Below, one piece after another: positions 17,221 through 25,188 of a stretch of DNA of 43,279 bases. The translations under genes were made by a program, and so were the position numbers. The notes beneath the pieces were generated by a model. The model made no database searches and was not told the origin of the DNA. It saw only the letters and a program-made list of their open reading frames with translations. The number at the start of each line of letters is the position of its first letter. Within the stretch, counting starts at the first letter, position 1. The stretch lies in NCBI RefSeq assembly GCF_038751955.1, contig NZ_JBCEXH010000011.1, forward strand, positions 1-43,279, in the 5' to 3' direction. This stretch comes from Methanocalculus natronophilus (lineage in GTDB: Archaea > Halobacteriota > Methanomicrobia > Methanomicrobiales > Methanocorpusculaceae).

Positions 17221-17328
17221 ATGCTATTTGGACTGCCTGAACAAACGGTAATCTCTGTTGCCGTGGTTATTCTGATTATCATCGTCCTGCTCGTCATCTG
17301 GGCGCTCCGTTTTCCGGAGGATGACTGA
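17221..17328 (+). CDS. 35-residue single-span membrane peptide before the symporter
   Basis: A very small gene: MLFGLPEQTV, then about 19 hydrophobic residues (ISVAVVILIIIVLLVIWAL), then RFPEDD and a stop. It ends two bases before the ATG of the sodium:solute symporter. The size, single transmembrane segment, charged tail and position resemble small accessory proteins seen beside other SSS-family symporters; I infer that it is a subunit or stabiliser of the transporter. No Shine-Dalgarno is visible, and a TATA-like TTATAT near 17189-17194 would give a leaderless mRNA. A chance ORF is unlikely given the clean membrane topology and tight coupling. Confidence 0.7.
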   Translation: MLFGLPEQTVISVAVVILIIIVLLVIWALRFPEDD

Positions 17329-17330
17329 TT

Positions 17331-18851
17331 ATGGCTGACATGCTCACTGTCGGGATAATTACGCTCTACTTTCTCCTGCTGATCGGAATTGGTGCCTGGG
17401 CATCAAAGAAGATCATGAATACAGAAGATTATATTATCGCAGGGCGATCCCTTGGCTTCTGGGTTTTTACCATCCTGATGGTTGCGTCCATCTGCAGTGG
17501 CATGACGCTTCTTGGTGTTTCAGGCCTTGGTTTTGCAGCCGGATGGCCGACAATCTGGGAACAGATCTTTGTTCCGGCTGCAGCGGCGTTCTGCATCACG
17601 GTCTTTGGCATGAAACTCCATACTGTCGGCCGTGAAAATGGGTATATGACGCTCCAGGATTATTTTGCCCACAGGTTTGAGAGTACAACACACCTTCGAG
17701 GGCTGTCTGCACTTGCAGGTATTGTTGTCTCTATCATCTACCTGGTCGGCCAGTATACTGCTATCAGTATCGTCCTTGTCTGGCTCTTTGGCATCCCTCA
17801 CTGGCAGGCATTAATCATTTCCGGGGTTATCATCACCGCATATACCGTCGTCGGCGGACTCTATGCAGTCTCGTGGACGACACTTATCCAGGGGGTGATA
17901 TTAATCGCAGGTGTAGTACTTATTGCACCATTCTTAATAGCAAAGGCCGGAGGATTAACCCATATAAACACCGTCCTTGCCGGAATCGACCCAAACTTCG
18001 TCGAGCCGTATTTCCCCTCTCCTGTCTATGCAGGCTATGCTTTTGCAACGCCGGAGTTCCTCTTCTCGTTTGGTATTCTCCTGATGGTTGGACTTGCCTG
18101 CGCCCCGCATGTCATCAATAATGTCCTTGCCGCACGGGAGACCCGGTACTTCAAATGGGCTCCCCTTGTTGCATTTCTCATCTATCTCGTGGTGATGCTC
18201 CTTGTCAAGTTTGTCGGATTTGCTGTCCGCGTCCTTGTCGAGGAGGGGCATGTTGTCCTGCCCGATGTTGTCAACAGGGGTGATTTTGCCTTTATCGTCG
18301 GTGTTGAGTATGTGGCACCCAATGTCTTAATCTGGGCGTTCTTTGCTGTCATTGTGCTTGCTGCAGTGATGTCAACCACTGACAGGCTAATGCTCACAAT
18401 CGGAACGATGTTCTCCTGGGATATCTTCAAAAATATAATTAAACGGGATGCGCCTGACAAAACCGTGCTCAGGGTTTCACGGATCTCTGTCTTCCTTGCA
18501 GCGGCCATCTCACTTATCCTTGCGATCAATCCGCCGGAGATGCTTGCCTGGCTGATCTGGATGGGTATCGGGGTGATGCTCTCAACATTTGCCGTCCCGA
18601 TCCTTGCTGGCCTTTACTGGAGGGGAGCAACAACAAAAGGTGCCCTTGCAGCGATGGGTACAGGGCTTATCGGATCCGGGATATTTGGGTACTATCACCA
18701 GTTTGTCAGCACACTGCCGGTACATTTCAGCCTCTACTCGGTAACGCTTGCATTGATTGCGATGATTGCTGTGAGTCTCGTAACAACCAAAAACAGCCCA
18801 CAGGTACTTGATGAAACAAATTCCGGGTGGTATATCTTCAGGAAAAAGTAA
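17331..18851 (+). CDS. Sodium:solute symporter (SSS/SLC5 family)
   Basis: A 506-residue transporter with about 13 membrane helices that couples sodium entry to uptake of a small solute. Family marks are EDYIIAGRSLGFWVFTILMVAS at the TM1/TM2 junction (residues 32-53), GVSGLGFAAGWPTIWEQ in TM2-TM3, VGGLYAVSWTTLIQG in TM6, and AAVMSTTDRLMLTIGTMFSWDI in TM9, where Ser/Thr residues bind sodium. The substrate cannot be read. SSS members carry proline, pantothenate, acetate or other monocarboxylates; uptake of an osmolyte or carboxylate would fit this organism. It is preceded by the 35-residue peptide and followed by a T-rich stretch (18890-18897) before the kinase pair. Confidence 0.92.
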   Translation: MADMLTVGIITLYFLLLIGIGAWASKKIMNTEDYIIAGRSLGFWVFTILMVASICSGMTLLGVSGLGFAAGWPTIWEQIFVPAAAAFCITVFGMKLHTVGRENGYMTLQDYFAHRFESTTHLRGLSALAGIVVSIIYLVGQYTAISIVLVWLFGIPHWQALIISGVIITAYTVVGGLYAVSWTTLIQGVILIAGVVLIAPFLIAKAGGLTHINTVLAGIDPNFVEPYFPSPVYAGYAFATPEFLFSFGILLMVGLACAPHVINNVLAARETRYFKWAPLVAFLIYLVVMLLVKFVGFAVRVLVEEGHVVLPDVVNRGDFAFIVGVEYVAPNVLIWAFFAVIVLAAVMSTTDRLMLTIGTMFSWDIFKNIIKRDAPDKTVLRVSRISVFLAAAISLILAINPPEMLAWLIWMGIGVMLSTFAVPILAGLYWRGATTKGALAAMGTGLIGSGIFGYYHQFVSTLPVHFSLYSVTLALIAMIAVSLVTTKNSPQVLDETNSGWYIFRKK

Positions 18852-18882
18852 ATCCGGGATCACCCTCAAGTGGAGGGGAATC

Positions 18883-18893
18883 GGAATACTTAT
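18883..18893 (+). promoter_or_regulatory. Promoter element of the first histidine kinase (duplicated)
   Basis: GGAATACTTAT lies 58 bases upstream of the ATA start at 18941. The identical 11-mer lies 59 bases upstream of the second kinase's ATG. AATACTTAT is a plausible TATA box, so the promoter was duplicated together with the gene. Confidence 0.6.
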
Positions 18894-18940
18894 TTTTCAT
18901 CACACCATTCACACAACCATAACGTGAGCCGGGTGTTGTT

Positions 18941-20836
18941 ATAAAGGACGATCGACTATCTCCCTCCATCTCTTTCCGATGGCTGCTCTTTGGACTGATA
19001 TTGCTCATCATCCTTGCCATGACAGGGATGGTTCTCCATTTTAACTACTATCAGACCAAAACTCATCTGGAAGCCGACGTGCAAAAATTCCAGGAGAACA
19101 CCGAATTCAGTCTTCTCCAGTCGATGAGTCTCGTGGATCACGGGCTCCTGCTCTTTGATCAGTCCCTTGATCATAAGCTCAGGGAGCCGATGGATCTCTT
19201 CCTCCTTGCATATGAAGAGAGTGGGGGAGATCCCGGCAGAATCGATCTTGAAGCCCTGAAAACCTCCTTTGGCGAGGGGTATGAACTCTACATCATCAAT
19301 TCTGAAGGCGTTATCGAATATACCACCTATCCTCCGGATCTCCTCCTAGACTTCTCAGAAGTCCCGTGGTTCTTCGATCACTTAACAGATATCAGGGAAG
19401 GTGGCGTCTATGTCTCTGATCGGCTGACCTTTGATCTCGCAACCGGCATTGACAGAAAATTTGTCTATCATCCAACAGAGGATGAACGGTATGTCCTTGA
19501 GATCAGCTATAGGGATGACACAATCGATGAGATCCGCGCCAGTCTCCGGTATACGGATCTGGCAGCAGAGATTGTGGAGATGAATCCGTACCTGACAGGC
19601 GTTCGGATATTTGACATATTTGGAGACGAGGTGGGGAACTCTTCCTATGTACCTCTCGACTGGAGAAATGAGATTCTGGACGAGGTCCGGAGCGATGGAG
19701 AACCAATCCAGCTATCTTCTCCCGAGGGGAACATGTATTCACGCTACATCTATCCGGACTTTACCCCGCATGGCAGTCCGGCAATGATGAACCTGGTTGC
19801 AGAACTGACCTATACGACTGAACCAATAGAGCAGAAGCTCAATTACCTGTTCCGGACTCACCTCTTCTTTGGGGGGATTTTGGTGCTCATCTTTGGCCTC
19901 CTGGCATTTGTTGCGACCTCCAGGTTAACCCGCCCTATTGATCGCCTGATCAATGATACAGACAGAATCGCAGGTGGCGATCTCAATCACCAGATCGCTC
20001 CTTCACGCCTTCCGGAACTCAGGTCGCTCTCCCTCTCTCTCCAGCAGATGATCGACCGGTTGAAGGGCATGATGGAACAGCTTCAGGCATCAGAAGAGGA
20101 GCTGAAGGTGCAGAATGAAGAGCTTGAGCAGAGGGTCGAAGATCGGACGAGAGAACTGAGCGTGGCACTTGCGGAGCAGAAAAGGAACTCAGGAGCACTC
20201 CATATGGCCAACACGAAGCTCCATCTCCTGACGAGTGTCACCCGCCATGATATCCAGAACAAGCTCCTGGCGCTCCGCGGCTATATTGATATCGCCCTTG
20301 AATCAAATCCGGATCCCACAACGTCAACAATCCTGAAGGAAGCGGGTGAAACAGCCGCCGCTATTGGGGATCATATCGCCTTTACCGCTCTGTATGAAAA
20401 AATCGGTCTTGATGAGCCACAGTGGATTCCTCTGCAGGGGCTCCTGAAAGGGCTTGTAAAAGGGCCGGTTACACTGGTAAACGAATGTGCTGACTTCTCC
20501 ATCTATGCTGACCCGATGGTGGAACTGGTCTTCTCAAACCTGATGGACAACACGCTCCGACATGCACACGAGGCAACCCGGGTTACTCTCAGCTGTAAGG
20601 AGACCGAATCCGGCCTTACCATTATCTGGGAGGATGACGGCCCGGGTGTCCGGGATGACTTGAAAGAGAAGATATTCGAGCGTGGCGTTGGTAACAATAC
20701 CGGCTTTGGCCTGTTTTTAGCACGGGAGATCCTTGGGATCACCAACATCCCGATTCGGGAAACCGGCGTCGAGGGTGAGGGCGCACGGTTTGAGATACTG
20801 GTTCCAAACGACTCGTTCAGAATGAATGATAAGTGA
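18941..20836 (+). CDS. Membrane sensor histidine kinase 1 (ATA at the start position)
   Basis: A 631-residue sensor kinase. TM1 (about residues 10-30), an extracellular sensor domain (about 35-303), TM2 (306-326), HAMP (327-380, TRPIDRLINDTDRIAGGDLN), a coiled coil to about 405, then a kinase core with phospho-acceptor H436 in VTRHDIQNKL, N-box NLMDNTLRHA and G-boxes EDDGPGV and GFGLFLAREI. It aligns with the downstream paralogue from residue 1 to 401 with no net length difference; at the paralogue's ATG this gene has ATA. No ATG, GTG or TTG lies in frame between the upstream TAA (18920) and TTG 19001. A TTG start would cut off half of TM1. No response regulator is adjacent. Confidence 0.85.
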   Translation: MKDDRLSPSISFRWLLFGLILLIILAMTGMVLHFNYYQTKTHLEADVQKFQENTEFSLLQSMSLVDHGLLLFDQSLDHKLREPMDLFLLAYEESGGDPGRIDLEALKTSFGEGYELYIINSEGVIEYTTYPPDLLLDFSEVPWFFDHLTDIREGGVYVSDRLTFDLATGIDRKFVYHPTEDERYVLEISYRDDTIDEIRASLRYTDLAAEIVEMNPYLTGVRIFDIFGDEVGNSSYVPLDWRNEILDEVRSDGEPIQLSSPEGNMYSRYIYPDFTPHGSPAMMNLVAELTYTTEPIEQKLNYLFRTHLFFGGILVLIFGLLAFVATSRLTRPIDRLINDTDRIAGGDLNHQIAPSRLPELRSLSLSLQQMIDRLKGMMEQLQASEEELKVQNEELEQRVEDRTRELSVALAEQKRNSGALHMANTKLHLLTSVTRHDIQNKLLALRGYIDIALESNPDPTTSTILKEAGETAAAIGDHIAFTALYEKIGLDEPQWIPLQGLLKGLVKGPVTLVNECADFSIYADPMVELVFSNLMDNTLRHAHEATRVTLSCKETESGLTIIWEDDGPGVRDDLKEKIFERGVGNNTGFGLFLAREILGITNIPIRETGVEGEGARFEILVPNDSFRMNDK

Positions 20837-20856
20837 CGGCTGATCAGAAAAAGGCC

Positions 20857-20894
<38 letters not shown>

Positions 20895-20916
20895 CCTTAC
20901 TATATAGATCAGAAAA

Positions 20917-20927
20917 GGAATACTTAT
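20917..20927 (+). promoter_or_regulatory. Promoter element of the second histidine kinase (duplicated)
   Basis: GGAATACTTAT, identical to 18883-18893, lies 59 bases before ATG 20976. A second TATA-like sequence, CTATATAG, lies just upstream (20900-20907). Confidence 0.6.
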
Positions 20928-20975
20928 GCTTCCCCGGAGCATGCTATCATATGAATTGAGTATGGTGGGTAAACG

Positions 20976-22847
20976 ATGAAGATAGATACGCCATCCCCTT
21001 CACTTTCATTCCGATGGCTGCTCTTTGTTGTAATTCTTGTTCTCATCCTTGTTACCACCGGGGCAGTGCTGGCTGCCAATTACCAGTCATCAACAGCCAC
21101 GCTTGAGGACAACCGCCAGACACTCCAGGAGAACACCGAATATACCCTTATCCAGTCAATGGAGCTTGTGGATCGCGGACTTCACCTCTTTGATCACTCC
21201 CTTGATTATAAGCTGAAAGAGCCGATGGACCGGTTTCTCATGGCATACGAGGAGAGCGGGGGCGATCCCGGAAAAATCGATCTCAAAGGGCTAAAAGCTG
21301 ATCTGGGCGAAGAATATGAACTCTATATTATCAATGACGCAGGTGTTGTTGAGTACACGACATACCCTCCCGATCACCTCATGGATTTTTCCATATACCC
21401 GCAGTTTTTCAGCCGCCTGACATCTATCCGGGAAGGCAACATCTATGTCACCGACAGGATCACAACAGAGATACAGACCGGAGAACTCCGGAAATTTGTC
21501 TATCACCCGACACCAGATAATCGCTATATCCTTGAGATTGGTTATATGAGCGATGAGGTGAGAGATCTGCGCCTGGGTCTCCGGTATACGGAAATCAAAC
21601 AGCCAGTCCTTGAGATGAACCCGTATCTCACCTCGATCCGTATCTATAATTTTCTTGGAGAGGAAGTTGGAAACTCGTCCTATGCCCCTCTGGACGCTCG
21701 CACCCGGATCATCACCAGTGTGCTTGAGACCGGGGAGACTGTTGTACATGAGGACCCAACAACCGGCTCATATACCCGTTTCATCTTTGTTGATCTCTCG
21801 GGCATCGGCAACCCCCCTGAGATGAACCTGGTTGCAGAACTTGCGTATACGAGAGAGCCGATCCAGAAGGAACTTGCTCATCTCCTTGCAACCCACCTTG
21901 GAATTGCAATAGTGGCGGTTCTTTTTGGCGGCATCCTGGCATACGGTGTTACAAACCGCCTGGCACGCCCGATACATCGCCTGGTTGATGATACAGACAG
22001 AATCGCAGGCGGTGACCTCGACCACCCGATCACCCCATCGCGCCTGCCGGAACTCAGGTCACTCTCCTTCTCTCTCCAGTCTATGGTTACGCATCTGAAG
22101 GAGATGATGCAGCGGCTTTCTGCATCTGAAGAGGCACTGAAAGCAAAGAACGAGGAGCTGGAGGATACCGTACTGGAGCGGACGAGTGAACTGAGCGACG
22201 CCCACGCACAGGCCAACTTCTACCTTGATATCATCACGCACGATATCCAGAACACAAACCATACCGCCCAGCTCGCTCTTGCTCTCCTTGAGGAAGAGGT
22301 TCGTGGGTCAACTGATGTTTATATTCCCCAGATCCGGGCGTCTCTTCAGAAGAGTGATGCGATCATCAGCCGTGTATCAACCCTGAGAGAGATCCAGGAG
22401 AGAGATGAAGCTCTTCAGCCGATCCATATTGCCCCTCTGCTCAGGAGCGAGGCAGATACCCACCCGGAGATTTCACTCTCGATGGATGACGAGGATCCCG
22501 TTGTGCTGGCTGATCCACTCATCTCACAGGCTTTTGCCAATCTCATCGACAATAGCCTCAAGTTCGGTGGCGATGGAGTTGCCATTTGGATCTCGGTTAC
22601 CGGAAGAGACGACTGGGTCATGATCCAAATCGATGATACCGGCCCCGGGATCCCGGATAGTCATAAAAACGAGATCTTTGGCCGATATACGCGGGGCAGT
22701 TCATGGATCCGGGGGAAAGGGCTTGGCCTCTTTATTGTGAAGACCCTGATCGTGGACCGGTATGGGGGCTCCATCCGGGTGGAGGATCGCGTGCCCGGAG
22801 ACTATACACAGGGGCTCTCGTTTATCATCACCCTGAAGAAGGGTTAG
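20976..22847 (+). CDS. Membrane sensor histidine kinase 2
   Basis: A 623-residue paralogue of the upstream kinase. TM1, extracellular sensor domain, TM2 (about 305-326), HAMP (RPIHRLVDDTDRIAGGDLDH) and coiled coil match kinase 1 position for position to about residue 405. Shared stretches include AYEESGGDPG, EYTTYPPD and RKFVYHPT. The kinase core is different: phospho-acceptor H422 in IITHDIQNTNH, N-box NLIDNSLKFGG, G-boxes DDTGPGIPD and GKGLGLFIVK. The same input therefore feeds a different output module. No receiver domain is fused or adjacent. ATG 20976 is preceded by GGTGGG. The stop overlaps the convergent aldehyde dehydrogenase gene by four bases. Confidence 0.92.
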   Translation: MKIDTPSPSLSFRWLLFVVILVLILVTTGAVLAANYQSSTATLEDNRQTLQENTEYTLIQSMELVDRGLHLFDHSLDYKLKEPMDRFLMAYEESGGDPGKIDLKGLKADLGEEYELYIINDAGVVEYTTYPPDHLMDFSIYPQFFSRLTSIREGNIYVTDRITTEIQTGELRKFVYHPTPDNRYILEIGYMSDEVRDLRLGLRYTEIKQPVLEMNPYLTSIRIYNFLGEEVGNSSYAPLDARTRIITSVLETGETVVHEDPTTGSYTRFIFVDLSGIGNPPEMNLVAELAYTREPIQKELAHLLATHLGIAIVAVLFGGILAYGVTNRLARPIHRLVDDTDRIAGGDLDHPITPSRLPELRSLSFSLQSMVTHLKEMMQRLSASEEALKAKNEELEDTVLERTSELSDAHAQANFYLDIITHDIQNTNHTAQLALALLEEEVRGSTDVYIPQIRASLQKSDAIISRVSTLREIQERDEALQPIHIAPLLRSEADTHPEISLSMDDEDPVVLADPLISQAFANLIDNSLKFGGDGVAIWISVTGRDDWVMIQIDDTGPGIPDSHKNEIFGRYTRGSSWIRGKGLGLFIVKTLIVDRYGGSIRVEDRVPGDYTQGLSFIITLKKG

Positions 22848-24268
22848 CGGGAGATGAGAATCGTCTTCTCCTCTGTGTAGGCATCGACAAACGAGCGGCC
22901 ATTCTCCCTCCCGATCCCGCTCTCTTTCACCCCGCCAAACGGTACTTCCGGCGGGAGCTTCATATGCTGGTTGATCCAGACTATTCCCGCTTCAAGCTCA
23001 TCTGCAGCAACCCGGGCTGATCTCATATCACGTGTCCAGATAGAGGCGCCGAGGCCATAACTGGTGTTATTGGCGATCTGCAACGCATCGTCGAGATCCG
23101 CTGCCCGGATCACCGGGATGACAGGCCCAAAGATCTCCTCACGAAGCACTTTTTCGTCTCCTCCACACCCAGTTGCAAGGACTGGCGGGTGGAAGAATCC
23201 TGCATCATGCAGCCCGTCAGGCAGTTTCCCCCAGGTTATCTGTGCCCCTTCGTCAGCCAGGAGGCTGACAGCATCCTCTACCCCTGCCAGTCCCTCTGCA
23301 TTATTGAGTGGCCCTATCATCGATTGGGAACTGGTTGGATCTCCGGCAGCAACCCCCTGCACCCTCTCCTCAAGCCGGGCACAGAAGGCATCATAGACCT
23401 CGGGGAGGACGATCATGCGTTTTGGAGAGGTGCAGATCTGGCCGCAGTTGTACATGCGGAGCGCAAGTGCCGCATCTGCAACAGCAGCCGGTTCCACATC
23501 AGAACAGACGATCATCGGATCATTTCCGCCGAGTTCAAGGGTGAGCCGCTTCATCGATTCCGATGCGGCACGAGCCACCTGGTGGCCGGTTTCGATACCC
23601 CCGGTAAACGAGATCTTCGCAATGCCCCGGTGCCGTGCGAGGGGATCGCCGACTGCCTCCCCGCCACCGGTAATGATATTGAGCACCCCCGGTGGAAGAC
23701 CCGATCGCTGCATCATCTCACCCAGTGCAAGGACAGCCATTGGTGCCTGGATGGACGGCTTCAGAACCAGCGTGTTCCCTGTCACGAGGGCGGCACCGAT
23801 CTTCCATGAGGCGATTAAAATCGGCATATTCCATGGTATAATGGCGCCGCATACCCCAAGCGGCTTTCTCTGCACAATTCCGTCGCCATATCGCGGCATC
23901 TGATCTATATATCCGGCATTGACAAGTGATGCAGATCCCGCATAGTACTCAAACACCGCCGCAGCACCGAGAACCTCATCTTTTGCCTCGCGGAGTGGTT
24001 TTCCCTGTTCTGTTGTCAGGATCAGGGCGAGGCGGTCAGCCTCCCGCCTGATCTGCCCGGCTGAGCGGAAGAGGACAATACCCCTGTGGGTGGGGAGCAG
24101 GTCTGCCCATCCCCGGAATGCCTCCTCAGCTGCAGACACTGCCCTCTCCAGGTCCTCTTTCTTTCCGGCAGGCACTTCGCCGCATTCCGTCCCGTTTGCG
24201 GGATTATTGATCCGGATGCGCTCTTCTGAGACAGATTCGACATATGAATCGCCAATCATCATCTGCAT
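22844..24268 (-). CDS. NAD(P)-dependent aldehyde dehydrogenase
   Basis: A 474-residue soluble member of the ALDH superfamily that oxidises an aldehyde to the acid. Visible motifs: PWNMPILIASWKIGAALVTG (cofactor-binding Asn), VLKPS, ISFTGGIETG, the general base in LELGGNDPMIV, the catalytic cysteine in NCGQICTSPKR, EEIFGPVIPV, and the C-terminal PFGGVKESGIGRENG. It resembles succinate-semialdehyde, lactaldehyde or betaine-aldehyde dehydrogenases; motifs alone cannot decide. A link to the betaine enzyme at 12362 is possible but weak. It stands alone, with GAGGAG 12 bases before ATG 24268. Confidence 0.9.
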   Translation of the reverse strand: MQMMIGDSYVESVSEERIRINNPANGTECGEVPAGKKEDLERAVSAAEEAFRGWADLLPTHRGIVLFRSAGQIRREADRLALILTTEQGKPLREAKDEVLGAAAVFEYYAGSASLVNAGYIDQMPRYGDGIVQRKPLGVCGAIIPWNMPILIASWKIGAALVTGNTLVLKPSIQAPMAVLALGEMMQRSGLPPGVLNIITGGGEAVGDPLARHRGIAKISFTGGIETGHQVARAASESMKRLTLELGGNDPMIVCSDVEPAAVADAALALRMYNCGQICTSPKRMIVLPEVYDAFCARLEERVQGVAAGDPTSSQSMIGPLNNAEGLAGVEDAVSLLADEGAQITWGKLPDGLHDAGFFHPPVLATGCGGDEKVLREEIFGPVIPVIRAADLDDALQIANNTSYGLGASIWTRDMRSARVAADELEAGIVWINQHMKLPPEVPFGGVKESGIGRENGRSFVDAYTEEKTILISR

Positions 24269-24505
24269 ATCGCACTCACAACTCCTCTCAGGTATATCTC
24301 TTGTACCAGACTACTATCAATTATATCCATCATCCATATGGTTGCTTCCAGTACAGATTGCAATTTTGACTGGAAGATGGCTTCCGTGTATCTCCCTGTT
24401 CACACCTGTGACATCTGCAGCAGAAACTCCCGGGAGATTAATTCCATCTCTCTTATCATGCCGGATGAGGTGGGTGATAAGAGAAATATTTATCTCTTTA
24501 TGTGA

Positions 24506-24540
24506 TGTATATATAACTTAGAGTTATGTAAAAGTAACTT
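24506..24540 (+). promoter_or_regulatory. Promoter and operator-like palindrome of the DUF3796/XRE pair
   Basis: The TATA box is GTATATATAA (24507-24516). The perfect inverted repeat TAACT-TAG-AGTTA (24514-24526) overlaps its end, and a third TAACT half-site follows at 24535-24539. The predicted transcript start, near 24538-24542, gives a leaderless mRNA. Binding here would block initiation, the usual arrangement for auto-repression by a small XRE regulator. Confidence 0.6.
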
Positions 24541-24541
24541 T

Positions 24542-24910
24542 ATGAGAGGTATTGATAGTATGAATCAGACCACGTTGAAAAAGAACCCTATACGACTGCT
24601 GGGTCTTCTTGGATTCCTGGGTCTACTGGGCCTGGTAACGGGAAATGCTGGATTTTATGGATATTTTGGCTTTTTCGCCTTCTTTGCAGCCATTGGTAAA
24701 TCCGATGAACTGCTCCATATGAATCTTGCGCGGGCGGGATACAACGCCTTCATCGTCTCCATACTGGGAGTTTCAGCTGCAATGGCTATCCTTGCAATGA
24801 CCCGGTCCCTGGAAATAGCGGCACTCTTCTTTGCCGGTATCTTCATCGCACAGATACTGACGTTTCTCTTCTCGTTTTATCTCTATGAATGGAAGGGAGA
24901 TCCGGCGTGA
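24542..24910 (+). CDS. DUF3796-like membrane protein
   Basis: A 122-residue membrane protein with three or four hydrophobic segments. A Gly/Leu/Phe-rich first block (LLGLLGFLGLLGLVTGNAGF) leads to YGYFGFFAFFAAIGKSDELL, followed by two longer helices (about 70-86 and 91-113). This resembles the DUF3796 family, which in bacteria is commonly encoded beside a small XRE regulator, as here. No enzymatic motif is seen. ATG 24542 lies about 25 bases after the TATA box, so the transcript is probably leaderless. An internal ATG at 24560 is a possible alternative start. Confidence 0.75.
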   Translation: MRGIDSMNQTTLKKNPIRLLGLLGFLGLLGLVTGNAGFYGYFGFFAFFAAIGKSDELLHMNLARAGYNAFIVSILGVSAAMAILAMTRSLEIAALFFAGIFIAQILTFLFSFYLYEWKGDPA

Positions 24911-24912
24911 CC

Positions 24913-25119
24913 ATGAAGATAAAAACACGGATGAAGGAGCTTCGTGCACGCCACAACCTGACCCAGGAGCAGCTCGCAGAGATGGTGGATGTCCGGAGGG
25001 AGACGATAGGCCATATCGAGAATGGAAAGTACAACCTCTCCCTTCTTCTTGCCTACCGGATCTCACGTGCACTGCAGAGTACAATCGAAGAGGTCTTTCT
25101 CTTCGATGAGGATGACTAG
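24913..25119 (+). CDS. Small XRE-family helix-turn-helix regulator
   Basis: A 68-residue DNA-binding protein that is essentially one HTH domain: MKELRARHNLTQEQLAEMVD, VRRETIGHIENGKYNLSLLLAYRISRAL, STIEEVFLFDED. It is the YozG/YvaO-like short form that usually represses its own operon. ATG 24913 follows the DUF3796 stop by two bases, so the two are co-translated. The palindrome at 24514-24526 is the obvious candidate target. Confidence 0.9.
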   Translation: MKIKTRMKELRARHNLTQEQLAEMVDVRRETIGHIENGKYNLSLLLAYRISRALQSTIEEVFLFDEDD

Positions 25120-25126
25120 AGAACGA

Positions 25127-25183
25127 AACCTTCCAGGAATATTCCGCCGCCAGGCTCCGGGGCGTGCTCCTGGAGCGAAGGTT
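25127..25183 (+). promoter_or_regulatory. Long imperfect hairpin in front of the ACT/MBL gene
   Basis: AACCTTC plus CAGGA (25127-25138) pairs with TCCTG (25168-25172) and GAAGGTT (25177-25183), a 12-bp stem with a 4-base bulge and a 29-nt loop. The right arm ends five bases before ATG 25189 and contains GAAGG, which could serve as ribosome binding site. The stem may therefore tune translation of the fusion protein, or end the XRE transcript. Confidence 0.5.
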
Positions 25184-25188
25184 AAGGG

